Below, piece after piece: positions 24,680 through 37,511 of a stretch of DNA of 64,000 nt. Source of the stretch: Camillea tinctor (lineage: Eukaryota; Ascomycota; Sordariomycetes; Xylariales; Xylariaceae); assembly GCA_022578605.1 (NCBI GenBank), contig MU394099.1:248391-312390 (forward strand). Reading direction: 5' to 3'. The notes beneath the pieces are model-generated. The model saw only the letters and a program-made list of their open reading frames with translations. It had not been told where the DNA came from and ran no database searches. The translations under genes were made by a program, and so were the position numbers. Numbering within the stretch: the stretch's first letter is position 1; every line of letters begins with the position of its first letter.

Positions 24680-25660
24680 TCTGCCAACGACTTAACAACT
24701 CCCAAGGTCTCTCTCTCACCGGTATTGTATTCGATTTCGGCTTCACTGAGCCGGAATGACATGAACATCAAGGTTCGCAGACACATGAGCTCGTCAGATA
24801 TCGCTGTACCTGTCCGTTGGTCGCTAGAGTTGTTTACGATGATTGGACGGAAGACCCAGATAATAGTTGAATGATAGACAGGGACGGCAGTGACCTTGCG
24901 GCTTACCTACCTACCTTCCACTGCGCTAAGTTAGCGGTACATATAGAGAAGATAGCAGTAGCAAACGCAAGTTGAGTTGAGTTAAGTTAACCCCTGATTT
25001 GGGAGTGATGTGAGGGCTCAAAGGAGGGAAGAAAGATGATAGTATTTTCGTAACGTCAACAGAACGATTTATCTCAAGCCCGGAATCATCCGTATCAGTG
25101 TCTTCAATAACCGGGAACCGTATCGTGAAGAAATAACGGCTAGAAACGTTTGGTGAAGAGATAGGAAGCTTCGTGTCGTCGAGAATTGAAGAGGTTTTTG
25201 AAGAGGTATTTTCATGAAGTGGATTATAAAAAGTTATATATATACATACCAAAAGGTTGGTTTTTTCTTCTTCTTCATGATCGCCAGAAATGAGAGCTCT
25301 CAATCCAAAGAGCAGACCTTCACAAAAACCAACATACACTTTAAGCTGCCTACAGGAAGCTGAAGCCTTTTGCCCCGGAATAAACACTTCGGGAAAGAGG
25401 GCAGCAGAGATATGCTACCGAATGTGAGTCCTTACCAGTGATAACACGATTACCCCCCTTTTTTCTTCCCCTGAGACACAAGCTATATATGTCACCAACA
25501 TGGTAATAACCTAGAGTGCTTTAGTCCGACCATCGAGGGTGCGAAGCGAGATATTTAGTTCAAGTCCGGGATCGTTATGTCTGGGAGAATTGTCTGTCCC
25601 GGTATACTACATACTACACACTTTCATCGGCGCCATCATAGTTATCTATCTATCATGGAA

Positions 25661-25785
25661 TGTCTTAATGGACCAAACAAGTGTTTGGGTAATTAGTACG
25701 TTGTTATGCGAGGAGCCTAGGATTACAACTACATATCTGTGTCAATGTTATCTATATACAAGAACATTCTCTGTTCCTTAATAAC
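25661..25785 (+). repeat. LTR remnant, gypsy-associated family
   Basis: It starts TGTCTTAATGGACCAAACAA and carries the shared blocks GATTACAACTACATATCTGT and TATATACAAGAACATTCTCT, matching the LTRs at 24425 (- strand) and 37368 (+ strand). No internal retrotransposon sequence is attached. Confidence 0.65.
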
Positions 25786-26661
25786 CCCTGACCCTACCAT
25801 TTATCCTGCACCGTCCCATAGCATCCTGAATCATATCAAGTATCTCCATCCACTTTACTCAGAAAACATGGATTTAAAAAAGCGTAGTCACCAATGAAAA
25901 CCAGAAGGCAAGTAGGCAGGTAAGTATTTAACATTTCTTTATATTCATCCCCTGCCTTACGCGGCAGGAAGAGAGAGGTGTGGGGGGGTATATCCTACTA
26001 CATAACAGATCGCTCAACCAAAAATTACCTCGCCTCAATCCCAACATAAAAACGTATCATAACAGCCTAGGAGTTCTTCTCTTAATTCTTCCTGCTCTCT
26101 CTCTCTCGCTTGCTAATTACTCGACTAGGTCTGAAACCATCTCCCCACAAACACCTTTATAATGCAATGACGATCCCCGACTTTTTATAATCTCCCATTT
26201 CATTTTTTCAGCAAGCGGAAAAGAAAAAGAAAACCTTTGATTTCGAGACCAAACCACGAATTATCTAGTTGGCTCATTCCTAACGCCTGGACCATTCGAC
26301 AAAGAAAAAAACATAAATCGGGATACTGTTGAAAGTCGAAGGATCCCTCCCAAGATATATATATGTAGAAAGAAGTAAAAAAAATATCGCCGCCTATTCG
26401 CTCGTGCGTGCGCGTGGGTATTATTTCTATAAAAAGGCATCGAGTGGTGTGATGGCCGCAAAAAAAAAACCAGAACTCCTGTCTATCCATCCCATCGCGT
26501 GGTGAATTTCGTTTCATCGCTGCGTATTTGTGGTATGTCGCTTTGAACCAGAAGAAGAAGAAAAAAAGGGAGATTAGGTTAGGATGGTTATCCCCGGGTA
26601 TTAAGCGAGGCGAGGTGAGGTGACGGTGATACGTGCACACTCCTGTCGTGTCTCGCAGTTG

Positions 26662-28319
26662 TCACGAACCCTCCTCCTCACCCCCCGCCTGCGCAAACGT
26701 CGGCGGGGCCTCCTCGTACGCGGGGCTCTGGCCCCTCTGGCCGATGATCTCCTCGGCCTGCTCGTGCACGCCGCGGCCCAGGGACAGGTCCTCCACGCTC
26801 TCGGCGGTGTGGTCGTACGCGATGAGGCCCGAGTACGCGGGCGGGCTGGGCGGCACGTCCTGGTAGATGGGCGGGGCCTCGTTGTCCCAGCTGACGCCCA
26901 GGCCGGCGCGCTCCGTCAGCACGACGGCGAAGTGCATGCGCAGGATGCGGGCGACGCCGGTGGGGGTGATGTGGGTGGGGTGGGCGACGGGCGCGTACTC
27001 CTGCACGACGACCATCTCGACGACGAGCTGGTGCGTGATCTCGGTGCTGTTGTTGTTGTCCTCGCTGCCTTTCACGTCGCAGGCTGCGCGCGCCGCCGGC
27101 GTGCACTGGTACTCCACTTCCGCCTCGATGTTGCCGTTGGGCGTGTAGTCGGCTTTCCACCCGCTGTGCAGGTCGGCGTGGGCTAGCGTGCGCGAGTCGC
27201 TGCGCGGGATGCCTTTCTTGGCATCCGGGTCGCGCGGGGTGTGCTTCTCGCAGGCGGGCGCGACGGTGGAGAGGTGCTCTTCGAGCTTCCAGGAGAGACG
27301 CTTGAGCTTCCAGTACTCGACGGACTTGGCATCCACGTTGTGCTTGACGATGCCCTCGAGGCGCATGGTGAACTGGTTCGCGCCGATGGGGTGGATGATC
27401 TGCGGGAAGTGCACGCTGGCGGTGATGTTGGTCGGCGGGAAGATGCGGACGCTGTGGTGCGGGAGGTCCGGCACGGGGAGCGAGCGCCGCACGTCGATTG
27501 TCTTGTTGAGCTTGAGCGAGGGGCCTGTCTTGGGCTTCACCTCGGCAGTGAACTCGTAGTGGATCGACATGACCGAGTTGTCGGTCGTTGCCGGCAGGTG
27601 ACCCTCCAGCAAGACGGAGAAGGGAAACTCATGTGTGCCTGTATAAAGGGGAACACCCCCTGAGTTAGCAACTGAATAATACTTCTTAATTTTTTTTGTA
27701 GTTGAAGGTTTTTTTCAAACTTACGCTTAGAGAGTGTTGTCGGCTCCCGCAACATAGACCAGCTCTTCACCTCTTTCCGCTGGTTCTGGCAGCTCTGGCA
27801 GTGGTGGTTGAAGGGCCTCTTCTGGGTTACGTGGATCTCGAGCTTGGCATCGAAGCTCTCCACCTCAAACGCCTCCTCCTTGACGCACAGCAGCAGCTGG
27901 CCCGAGACCAATGCACCGGTGCTCTCCTCGGCAGTGCCGTGCATCACGGCGGGTGGCGACTCGATCTTCCAGTCCAGGGCGGCGTGGGGGTTCTGTGATT
28001 GGTCCTTGTGCAGCTTGGGTCCGCCCAAGTGTAGGGCCGGGAAACTCAGCCGGTGCTTTTCCTTGGCCGGTTCGTGCATCTTGACCGCTGGCGCCGCCGA
28101 TACGGGGTTGTGGTGGTGGGTTTGGTGATGTGATGAGTGGGTTTGTTCCTCGGCGCTTTCGTCTATTGAGGATGCATAAGACGATGTGCGACTTGTGCGT
28201 TCCCTCGACGAGCTTGATCGTGTGTGTGTTGTAGGACTGCTTCTGCGCTGAACTGAGGCTTTGATGTTGTGAATGCTGTCGTTTGACGATCGGAAGAAAT
28301 CTACCACGCGGTGTGGCAT
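26662..28319 (-). CDS. Alpha-arrestin domain protein with PPxY motifs
   Basis: Two exons, 28319-27725 and 27638-26662, joined by an 86-base intron in phase 1, give 523 residues. The first 90 residues are Ser/His-rich and probably disordered. Arrestin-like beta-sheet sequence runs from about residue 110 (DWKIESPPAVMHGT) through THEFPFSVLLEGHLPATT to about residue 440. Two PPxY motifs, PPIY at 454-457 and PPAY at 464-467, are the known docking sites for the WW domains of Rsp5/HulA-type NEDD4 ubiquitin ligases. The protein is therefore inferred to be an adaptor that brings the ligase to plasma-membrane transporters for endocytosis. The fungal relatives include the CreD/ART group, but I cannot assign the exact orthologue. 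A tail rich in Glu and Gly follows. The start at 28319 is the first ATG of the frame, with a T-rich leader upstream. Confidence 0.88.
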
Positions 28320-31300
28320 CTTGTCCTCGTATTCTGGTTTTTTCTTTTCTCCTGTTTTTTTTCTTCCAAATACCCCTTCCTCCTTTTTAGTGCACCGCGC
28401 TTAAGTCGGCTTTGCTGGATTCTTCCTCCGTATAAATTTTCCCACCTCTTGTGTGGATCGTGCCGGCGTCTTGTGACCTTTCTAAGCCTGGCTTATAGTG
28501 CCAATATAGCCTGTGAAGCTGCAAGGGCAGATTTCCCAGCACCCTGTGGCGACAAATGACTCGTTGAATCCTCCCACAGGCTCGCTTCTTGGGAACGTTG
28601 GTATCGTTCTTGTCCAATCAAAATTGATTCTTCCCTCCTCCTGTTCCTAGAACTTTCTGACGTGTTACTAACACCAGGTTGATCGCCTCCGTTGACGGCC
28701 TCTAAAAATATGTTTTTTTTTCCCTTGCCTTCCTCTTGGTTCCCAATATTTCGAGGCAAAAACTTCTCCGATTTCTGCCCGCTCTCTGGAATGTCTTAGA
28801 GGGAACCTCTGCTGATTTTATAACTTTTAATTGATCGCTTTCTTTCACCACAGGGAATGGTAAAGGAATTGGCCGTGTCCGTTTTGGGCTGAGAAGTGCT
28901 TGTTCCTTGTCTCTGATTGGTCGATGGGGGTTGGTCTAAGCTTTCGCAACCCGTCGCTATGTTCCGGATCGACTGATGACGTGAGAAAGGAACCCCTACG
29001 GTCTTAGGTTGGTCGGTGTTTGTTGGATTGGCTTAATTCGGAGTCTCGCTGGTATGCGGAATTCCAAATTGTAGTTTTTTTTCCTGGTGAATTCGGGTTT
29101 GGTGGTTGTTGGTTGTTGACGGAGGTACTTGTGGTGTAAAGCTTCGTGTAAGTGGTAAGTGGTAAGTGGTACGTGGGGTTGTATAGTGGTTTGTAGTAGT
29201 AGGGTCAATGGCTAGAAAGGGCTATAAGAGCTATAAGAGCTGTAAAGTGCTTCACTTGGTCTGGGCGATCGCAGGTCTTTAAAAAAGAAAAAGGAAAATT
29301 CTGGAGATCGCAAAACGTCTTTTGCATCATTACCATGTAAAATATCTAGTGGATATGGCATCATCTCGAACGAGGATGACCTTGTTATATTGTGTTATGT
29401 ACTTTCTATTTGGTCCCACGAAGCAAAAAAAAAAAGTTCTTTAGCACATGATGCTCTGAAGCTGTCTTTCCATCAAGTAATTATGTGTCATAGATTGGGT
29501 GGGCTAGGTGGTGACGGTTCCGGCCCGGTCGTAGCGCTTAATAGCACTGGAGTCCAGCCGGTCACACGCTATAACCCGTTCCTAGATCCAGCGGTCAGGG
29601 AGGCTCCCTCAAGCTCCTTGTTTCTCCACTTTTAGTGGCCATCACAGAGCAGGGCCCCTTTTACAGGGGATTCGGGTTTCTTTTTGGGTTGACATGGCTG
29701 GTGAATGAGAACGTGCTCGCCATGCAGGCTCTTCATTGCGTACTTACTTGCCTCAGCAATCCGCCGTGGTGCGACATCTCGCAATTTTGGCGTTACTATG
29801 CAGTATGTATGTACGAAGTATGTATGTACATATGTATTTAGTTTTCACCATAATTGATCTCTTGCTCATGTTTCACACCATCAGCCTGCATTACCTTATT
29901 CCCTACTGATTTTATTAAATTATGGATATATCTAACCTATAACCTGTGTCTATTTACCTACTAGTTACCCGTACTTATGGAGTGCACTAATAACCAGAAG
30001 TTTCCGTTGAGCAATGCCGTGGAACCTTGTGACCTCGCGAATAGACTTGACTTATTACGGAACATGCACTTTTTCTTCTTTTTCTTTTTCTTCTTCTTCT
30101 CTAAACTAGCGTAGTGTAGAAGTGAGGTTCCTGTGGATTCCAATTATCGAGGCGGGGAGGCTTAGGGTAAGAGTACGGCGTTGGCTATGTGTTGGTCGGG
30201 TACTTACACAGCTAAACAACAACGGCCGACTTACACGCTCGGCCGGCCCCTTTAACGTTGAGGGAACTCTATTTTGCTACGACGGGTCTCTTTTTTGATG
30301 TAAGAGTCTTGAGGTAAGTTAGGCACTTCAGTGTTAACCTAGGATTTATTATTAATATGTGTTTTCTATTCATGTATAGTTATTAATTGACGGCTTGCCT
30401 GCCTGACTCCTTACCTGCCTACCGAGTTGTTGCACTACACCGCCGGCTCTTCGGTCTAATGCACGATCGGCTGGGGATCCGGCCGCAGTCAATACAACGT
30501 CCTTAGTCAATTATTCAGTCTCGTCTGTCAATTTGGTGCTTCATCGAGACAGTTTTCTATAGGATGCCGTGTTAGTGTAGTAGTAAATAGGTAATTCTCA
30601 GGTAGGCGTTTACTACCTCGAAATCCCAAATTATCAAATACAAATGTATTTCAGCCCAGCAAGCGCAGTACGCAGTGCCTTTTTTACGTAAATGGGGTTT
30701 CAGCAATGGGAGCCTGAGCGGCTCTTTGCTGGCCAACGGCAGAGTCCAAGATGGGCTCGTGTACGTGGGAATAAATTTTACAGGAGACCGCCCCACCTAG
30801 CTGAAGCCATCGTGAACAAGTCGCAACATACGATCGGGGCTACAGGGAGATCGGATGACTACGAATTGAGCGGGCCTGGTTACGGGATCGTTACCCTATA
30901 ATATCCACAGCTGGCCGCATACAGTTACCAAATGAGACACAAGTAAATAAAAAAGGGTTGTACACAACATGGAAATTTTAGTTGACTCAGGGCGTTGGGT
31001 AAGTTGGGTAACGGGTCAAATGCAAAGGAGGGAATGGGTAAAGAAAAAAAAATTGTGAAATGGAAGTGGATCTGCCAAATAAAAAAAGAATATGAAGTGC
31101 ATAAGTGCTATACACTACGTAGGATTATAGGTACATATCCATGTAGGGTAGGTTATGTAAGTACGGAGTAATGAGGTCTTAGATGACTCGCAAATATGAC
31201 AATTTAGTGTAATGTAAAGCTCGGAAGCTCTGAAACTAAAAATTTTTGACACAAAAACAGGAGAAAGTAAAATTTGTGCTTGACCCTTATTTATGACGAA

Positions 31301-34288
31301 AAGCGCATATAGCCTCAATCATAAAGTTATCTAGGCGCATGAATTGCCGTTAAGAAACTTGGCAAGATTATCATTTCGTGATGCTATTCCTAGATCTCAT
31401 TGTCGGATTGCGACATCACTTGAAGATCAGGTACGTACCCTACAAGGTACATCGGTACTTCTTTTTTAGACAAATCGACGATCGACAAAGCTCCCATGTG
31501 ATTGACGAGATCAAGGTTAATGCCAATTAGCCTTTTTGTGGGTTCGCTGGGCTGAAGAAAAAAAGTTAGGACAGGGATGTGAAGGTCGATCAGGGAAGGG
31601 AGCTCCATGATTGGGTAGAAAACATGTTTCTAGACGTCGCGGGGCTGTGGGACAAAAAAGTTTTTTTTTTTTTTTCTGTTCCCTCACTACCTTTTTTTCC
31701 CTTTCATCTACCTAAACTTTCTTTTACCTACTATGTACTACAAGTACCTGAGTACAGAGTACGTACCTGGATGGAGCCAGCTGCAAATTTTCCTCTCTAA
31801 CCCGATCTGTACATAATCCAAAGGGCAGGATGCTCGGTGACTGGCTTCTATTCCATCTATTCACCGTGTTACACGCTAGCTAACGTGGACCGTTGCTTAC
31901 CGTGACTCCACCTTAAACCGAGACAGATTTTTTTTTTCTTCTTTCTTCTTCCCCTTATCCACCTAACTCAGCTCCTGATCCAGAATAGGAAACTATAGCA
32001 GTGAGGTGGAAAAGCTCGGTGGACCTCCCGGTTATTAGTCACCTAGTTTCATTTACACGCTAGAAGGGCGTTGGATGTCGTCGCGACGGACGACGAACCT
32101 CTAAAGGAATCGCCAGAGAGGTCGGGAGCTTAAGCCGCAAGCCCAGCGTCGTCGCCTCGTACGTAAACCTGTAACCCGACGGCAACCGTTCAGTCCTTGT
32201 TGGTCGGTCATACCGCTGAGCTGGGATATACGAATTCAAACTCCTTTTTTTTGTCTTGGTTTGTTTGCTTGCTTGTTATTCGTATACGATGTTCCGTGTT
32301 GGTAGTTACGAGGCATTTGTCAGAAATACCACTCAAGAAAAAAGGGGTAGGCGGATGACAAGTACGCTGGTGGGTGAGATATCCCTCATTCATCTCTACA
32401 AACCTATGACTCTACAGATCTATGGCGCAAAGATTATCTATATCAAAAAGAGTATGTGAAGGCATGTCATGGTGGCATAACGATGGTAAAAACCCATTCA
32501 TTGGAGGTGAGAATGTCTCCTGAGACCACTTACACAGGCTTCCGTTGCAGAACCGCGCTACAATCTCCTTATCATAACCAGGGGTCACTCCCGCATCTAA
32601 ATTATCCCCGTGGGGAGATATGGTGTTGTATGGGTGTAGATACCGCTCAGCTCCCTCAGCTCTTCAGCTGGTCTTAATGTACAGCGCCAATCGGACCATC
32701 ATACCGAGCAGATAACTTTAAATCCACTCTCACCCGCGAATACCTTCAAATCTAGATAACGGCTCTGATATACATACGATCCTTTGTCTCTGCTCAGACC
32801 AGCTGTATACATCAAGCGCACATACCTACCATAGGTGCTCCGTACATGTTTCTAGAATGACCAGTTCCAAGGTTCCTCTTACTTCCACTGCATGGAAACA
32901 CCTCCAGATGGGATGTTCCTCATCATCATATGATCTCAGATCTGAACAGATGTAACTCCATCTGAGACCTCCAAGGGAAGGGAGCCTGGGTTTGCTTTGA
33001 CTCAGCAAGCAGACAATCATCAACCCGCATTCTGGTGTTACGGGATCTATACATCTCAATAAGATGGAATGCTTTGCTGGTAAAGTGCATAGTATCATCT
33101 CTCGCCTCGCTAAATTTCTCCACGTCGGTTCGTTTCATTCTTCCAAATCAACACCACCCGCCTTATACCCCCGGGGTACTCCGCGACAAGACGACATAGG
33201 CTAAGTTAGCCTACCTAAGCTACTAAGTACAAATGTAGGCGCATTCGTAGGTTATGTGTGTATGAGGTAAGAATGTTGGTATGCATGTACGTACGGTCTT
33301 GCTCCCAACCGTTCACGTGTTATAATAAACCTGCCACAGCCTACCACCTCCTTGCTTGCTGCTGTGTAAGTCAATCAAGATATGCAAACCGGGTGAGCAA
33401 CAGGAGAAAAGGAGGGGGAGGATCAGCTCGGATAGGGCAATCAAGCCAATATCGCACGTCACCGTATGTTCAGTCAGCTTCTTTTTTTCTTTTCTTTGTT
33501 GGTCCCATCTATCCCCCGCGGAGACCTTTTATTATCTTTCAATCATCCTTCATTAGTGGGCGGATGGATGGAAGGGAAGTGCACGTGGGACAAACTGCGA
33601 ATTCCGACCGGCTTTAGTGATCGGAATACTTAACCTAGCTTGGTTTATTTCCGGTTTCGCTTACACCCTTACCTTGAATGCCAACTACACTACACTAGAG
33701 TATATCAATCTGATGTATGCATGAGCTGTAGTTAACATACCAGAACCTTCCTAGTGTTGCAATGGAGAATTATACCTCCTAAATGGTAACCCAGATTCTA
33801 TCCAATGAATCAATTAATTAGAATATACATTACCATCATATCGTCCATCTTAGTGATCATACATCCACTTACATGTGAAAGAAAAAAAAAAGAAAAGGAA
33901 AAGAAAGGAACAGAAGAAAAACAACTTCGGCATCTCCAACAACCAGCCGGTCGGGAAAGTGGAGACTAAAGAAAGTCTTCCCCGGATTCGGAACACCAGT
34001 CTTTATGTAGTGTAATTATACACTTATAGCTTAGATCACATGGACCTCCTATAGAATGTAATGACCCTTGGTTTTATAGAACCCGAGAAAAGAAAAACAG
34101 GTGATGTCGTGATATCTATCAAATATCACATCTCTTGTCACGCCGGGTCCTTGTTCGCCTGTCATCCACCATACATAGTGATAGTGTAGGTTATAGGCTG
34201 TATGATCACTTTTTTGGGTGGGCTGCGCCCTTTCACATGTCATTAATTGATTTCAATTAATTGGATTGGATTGGATTAGATTGAAATG

Positions 34289-34298
34289 TTGGGGGGGG

Positions 34299-34355
<57 letters not shown>

Positions 34356-34394
34356 GGGGGGGGGGGGGGCGGCGGCGGGGGGCGGGGGGCGGGG
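34289..34394 (+). repeat. Poly-G tract ending at an assembly gap
   Basis: About 100 bases are almost pure G with scattered C, directly followed by ten Ns. A C run of about 25 bases lies at 34459-34483. This is probably a sequencing or scaffolding artefact. Confidence 0.85.
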
Positions 34395-34404
34395 NNNNNN
34401 NNNN
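34395..34404. other. Assembly gap (10 N)
   Basis: Ten undetermined bases join the poly-G tract to ordinary sequence. The true gap length and the linkage of the two sides are uncertain. Confidence 0.98.
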
Positions 34405-35044
34405 CCCACTCAATTTATTTTATTTTTTTTTTTGTTTTTGTTTTTTTTTTTATTTAAACCCCCCCCCCCCCCCCCCCCCCCCCTTTTCCCTCGCCCTCTC
34501 TTAACAGCCGCACCTTTTTGCCTTGGGCGACCCTCAAGGTAGGTAGATAAACTTGATATTACACTGCAACATTGGTAGATTGTTCTTGTGTCATCTATGC
34601 ATTGTGTATCTTTACCTGGTTGCGCATTTGCACGACTCGGGATACCCACCTACAGATCATTGAAAAAGAGAGGAAATAAAACAGAAAAACCAATATCCAC
34701 ATATATCATAATCGCAGCACAACTGGTGCGTGCGTGCTGTCGCCATATCTGCAGAACATGACTGCATTGATGAGGTATCCATATAAGCCCATCTCTTATC
34801 TCGTTCGTGACCGTTACAAAAAGCCGTCTTTGCAGTAACACGTCTATGGGGGTCAAACAACCTATAAGGACCTAAAACCTGCATAGGGGCGCAGGAGGAC
34901 TGAACTGGACATAGGCATGGAATGTTCTATACGCGCACCAGACAAACCGGGCGAACCATCATCTAATCGCAGACGTCCACGTGCGCTGGTGTTGCCCCTC
35001 CCTCTCGCCCCTTTTCAGAACTATTGAATTTCTTACTTGGGACA

Positions 35045-35071
35045 CATACACACACACACACACACACACAA
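35045..35071. repeat. AC dinucleotide microsatellite
   Basis: A run of about 13 ac units within the gene desert. Confidence 0.9.
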
Positions 35072-37236
35072 GCTTGAATATTTACTTGCTCATTTTTAGG
35101 GAAATATATCTACCTAGTAAACGAGATAGTTTTACTTGTTTTCCGGCCACTTTGCTGTAGCGATGTGGATCGGCCTATAACCCCGTATGCCACATTCACA
35201 CCCATACACGCACACAGACCTTGCCCAGGCGGACTGAAAGCTCCGATGTAGGAATTCGCCCGTTTACTTACACCCAACTTACACCACATAGAAGGGCAAC
35301 GGTTCTTGGTGTTAAAGTAGGGTATTAGTCGTGGGTAGTAGTAGTAGTACTGAATTAGAGTCGTAGATATGAACCGGCAGGCAGCAAGCAGTAATTAATT
35401 ATACACACCTGCGCACCGCACACAGCCTGCCTCCATACCACTCCCCCCCCCCTCCCAGATACCTAGATTACCTGCCTACCTGGCAATGTGTAATTGAGCT
35501 GAGTAACGACCTACATGAAATAATCAGACAAGTGCACGTAGTGTAAACACACACCACAGCGGCAGTGCACAGGGCGTGTTTCCCTTCCTTCCCTTCCATT
35601 CCGGTTCTTACTCGCCTGCTTTCCAGCATACCGCCCCCTTCCGCCGTTCCTTTGCCTTTTCCGCCCTGCTTCGCCGCGTCTATGTGTGCCCCATCAAACG
35701 TGGGAGGTTTCGCTGGTACCCCGTGGTTAATGTGTACAGAGGCTTTGCTTAACTTAGATACCCACCAACGAAATAGTGTATGTACGCGTATGCGTGGATG
35801 TCTGTAGGCAGGCAGGTATGCAGACAGCTACAACCTGTCTCCCTACTTACATACCTGCCTGCCTACCTCGATACAGAGAACCTGGACTGGACTCCTAGTT
35901 TTGGACAGAAAGACAGACAGACAACAAACCCCGAGCTCCTCCCTCCGCATCACCCCGCCGCCTCAGCCCATTCATTCCATTCCGGCACGGCTCGGGCCAA
36001 CCCGGGTTTCCCTTCTCTGTCCTCTCCCTTCAATCCCCATCCATCCGCCATACCCTACCCTATCTCTCTTTCATATCCCCCGTTGTGTTCCCTCTAATCT
36101 TCCGGGCGATCCCACGTTTCCCTCCGGACAATTCCTTCCAGGGCCTTACATTTCAGACTTCTCATTAACGTAATCCAACTTCCCGGGCAACCCGCTCGTT
36201 CGATGTCCGGCTCCCCGTTGTCGTTCCCCCCCGCTATGGTCTGATGGGATGAATGGAGTGGTTGATCGATCGGCTGGGCTGGGGTTGTGCGCCGGGGCCG
36301 GCCGGTTGCGTGTGTAAAGTGGGAGTCCACTACCTAGGTTACAGGATGGGGCAGAGCAGGGCAGGATAGGGTGGGTTGTTGTTTGAACTGGGGCGACTAA
36401 ACCGTAAATTGAGGGGGATTTTGAATCCCCCAGATCGGGAGGTGGAGGTGAGGTGGAGGGGCACGTACCACAACTTTGTATAAGGTCGTGTTCAACATTG
36501 ATACTTGATTGTATGACGACTATATTTCGTGATACCTAGGAGTTATGAAGATTCGTTGGCAACTAGGTTTGTAAGTAAGTAAACCGGTAGACGCTAGAAT
36601 AGTATGGCTAGAGAGACTTGGATCTGAGAAGGATAAATCGAGATCAAGCTTGACTTGGGCGATTATGGAGACAGGAGGCTCGTCAGTTGAGCAGAGCGAT
36701 GGGTAATTGCTTTGAGAATAGAATACCCTCCAGACGTAATCTACCCGAACATTCTTCACTGTCAAGACTTGGTAAAGGAATGAGGGAGGAAGAAAGGGAA
36801 AGAGATATTCTAAAACCTATCCACTCCCTTGATAGCTATCTACTTACACCTCACAACCCAGCGAATACATGCACAGTCCATATTCATAGGAACTAAAATC
36901 CTCTCTCAAGGAAAAGTCGAAAGCTAGGGTGTGTTGAATGAAGCCCGGGGAAGAAAAGAAGATCCATCCAGAAAAGCCGGTGTGCGTTTTCGTCTTGTTT
37001 TCTAAGAGTCCACGCTAGATAAGGACAATGAGGTCAATATTAGAGTAATGCCTGTTAAGTCTAGACCAATTCATGATTTCCCTACAGTCGACATGCCTAC
37101 ATAATCTTAGTAACCTATATAGTCCTATTCGTCAAAGAATTGCGAAGTGGAAGCACTAGTCGTGTATTTCTAAGCTTCCTTACTTACACTATTATCTAGA
37201 TATATCCTATATTAAAATACATGTTATCCCACTTAT

Positions 37237-37256
37237 ATATATATATATATATATAC
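37237..37256. repeat. TA dinucleotide microsatellite
   Basis: A run of about ten at units upstream of the LTR remnant at 37368. Confidence 0.85.
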
Positions 37257-37367
37257 ACGTCGCCCGACTCCTTTTCTTCTGGGGTGCATTACTCACTATG
37301 ATAGTCAAGGTCTTACGTTAGGTTATTTCTGCCAACCTTAGAGTCCTACCCATCTGCCTAAGTAAAC

Positions 37368-37488
37368 TGTCATGAGGGATGAAGCAATTACTTAGATAAT
37401 CAATACATTGTCGTGCGAAGAACCTATATTACAACTACAGATGCCACTGTTAACTATGTTCAAGAACCTTCTTTATTTCTTCCTAACA
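37368..37488 (+). repeat. LTR remnant, gypsy-associated family
   Basis: A 121-bp unit starts TGTCATGAGGGATGAAGCAA and ends TTCCTAACA, so it keeps TGT...ACA termini. It is related throughout to the units at 24307-24425 and 25661-25785. No matching target duplication is visible (taaac against tctag). Confidence 0.7.
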
Positions 37489-37511
37489 TCTAGCATAAAA
37501 GATAGATATTA

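Larger units (their letters stand above)
21783..26661. other. Gene desert with retrotransposon remnants
   Basis: No intact gene is seen in 4.9 kb. It contains a Ty3/gypsy RNase H fragment (24470-24679), two LTR remnants (24307-24425 and 25661-25785) and a 16-bp palindrome at 24168-24183. The stretch 22080-24100 has no repeat or coding signal I can identify. From 26160 to 26661 is the 3' flank of the arrestin gene. Confidence 0.5.
28320..37367. other. 9-kb gene desert
   Basis: I find no gene I can support. The first 600 bases are the arrestin promoter and leader. The rest holds microsatellites, a poly-G/poly-C artefact region with a gap of Ns, a TA run, and many short open frames without motifs. 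A - strand frame at 32926-33138 (70 codons) and an overlapping one at 32826-33098 could be a decayed gene but match nothing I recognise. The stretch 35560-36170 is C/T-rich and open in several frames only because stop codons are rare there. Confidence 0.5.

Noticed and set aside
32826..33138. Overlapping - strand frames (70 and 90 codons)
   Set aside because: Composition is slightly protein-like, but the frames conflict and no motif is visible.
35565..36173. Overlapping + strand frames in C/T-rich DNA
   Set aside because: Open only because the base composition is poor in stop codons; repeats of Pro and Ser without structure.
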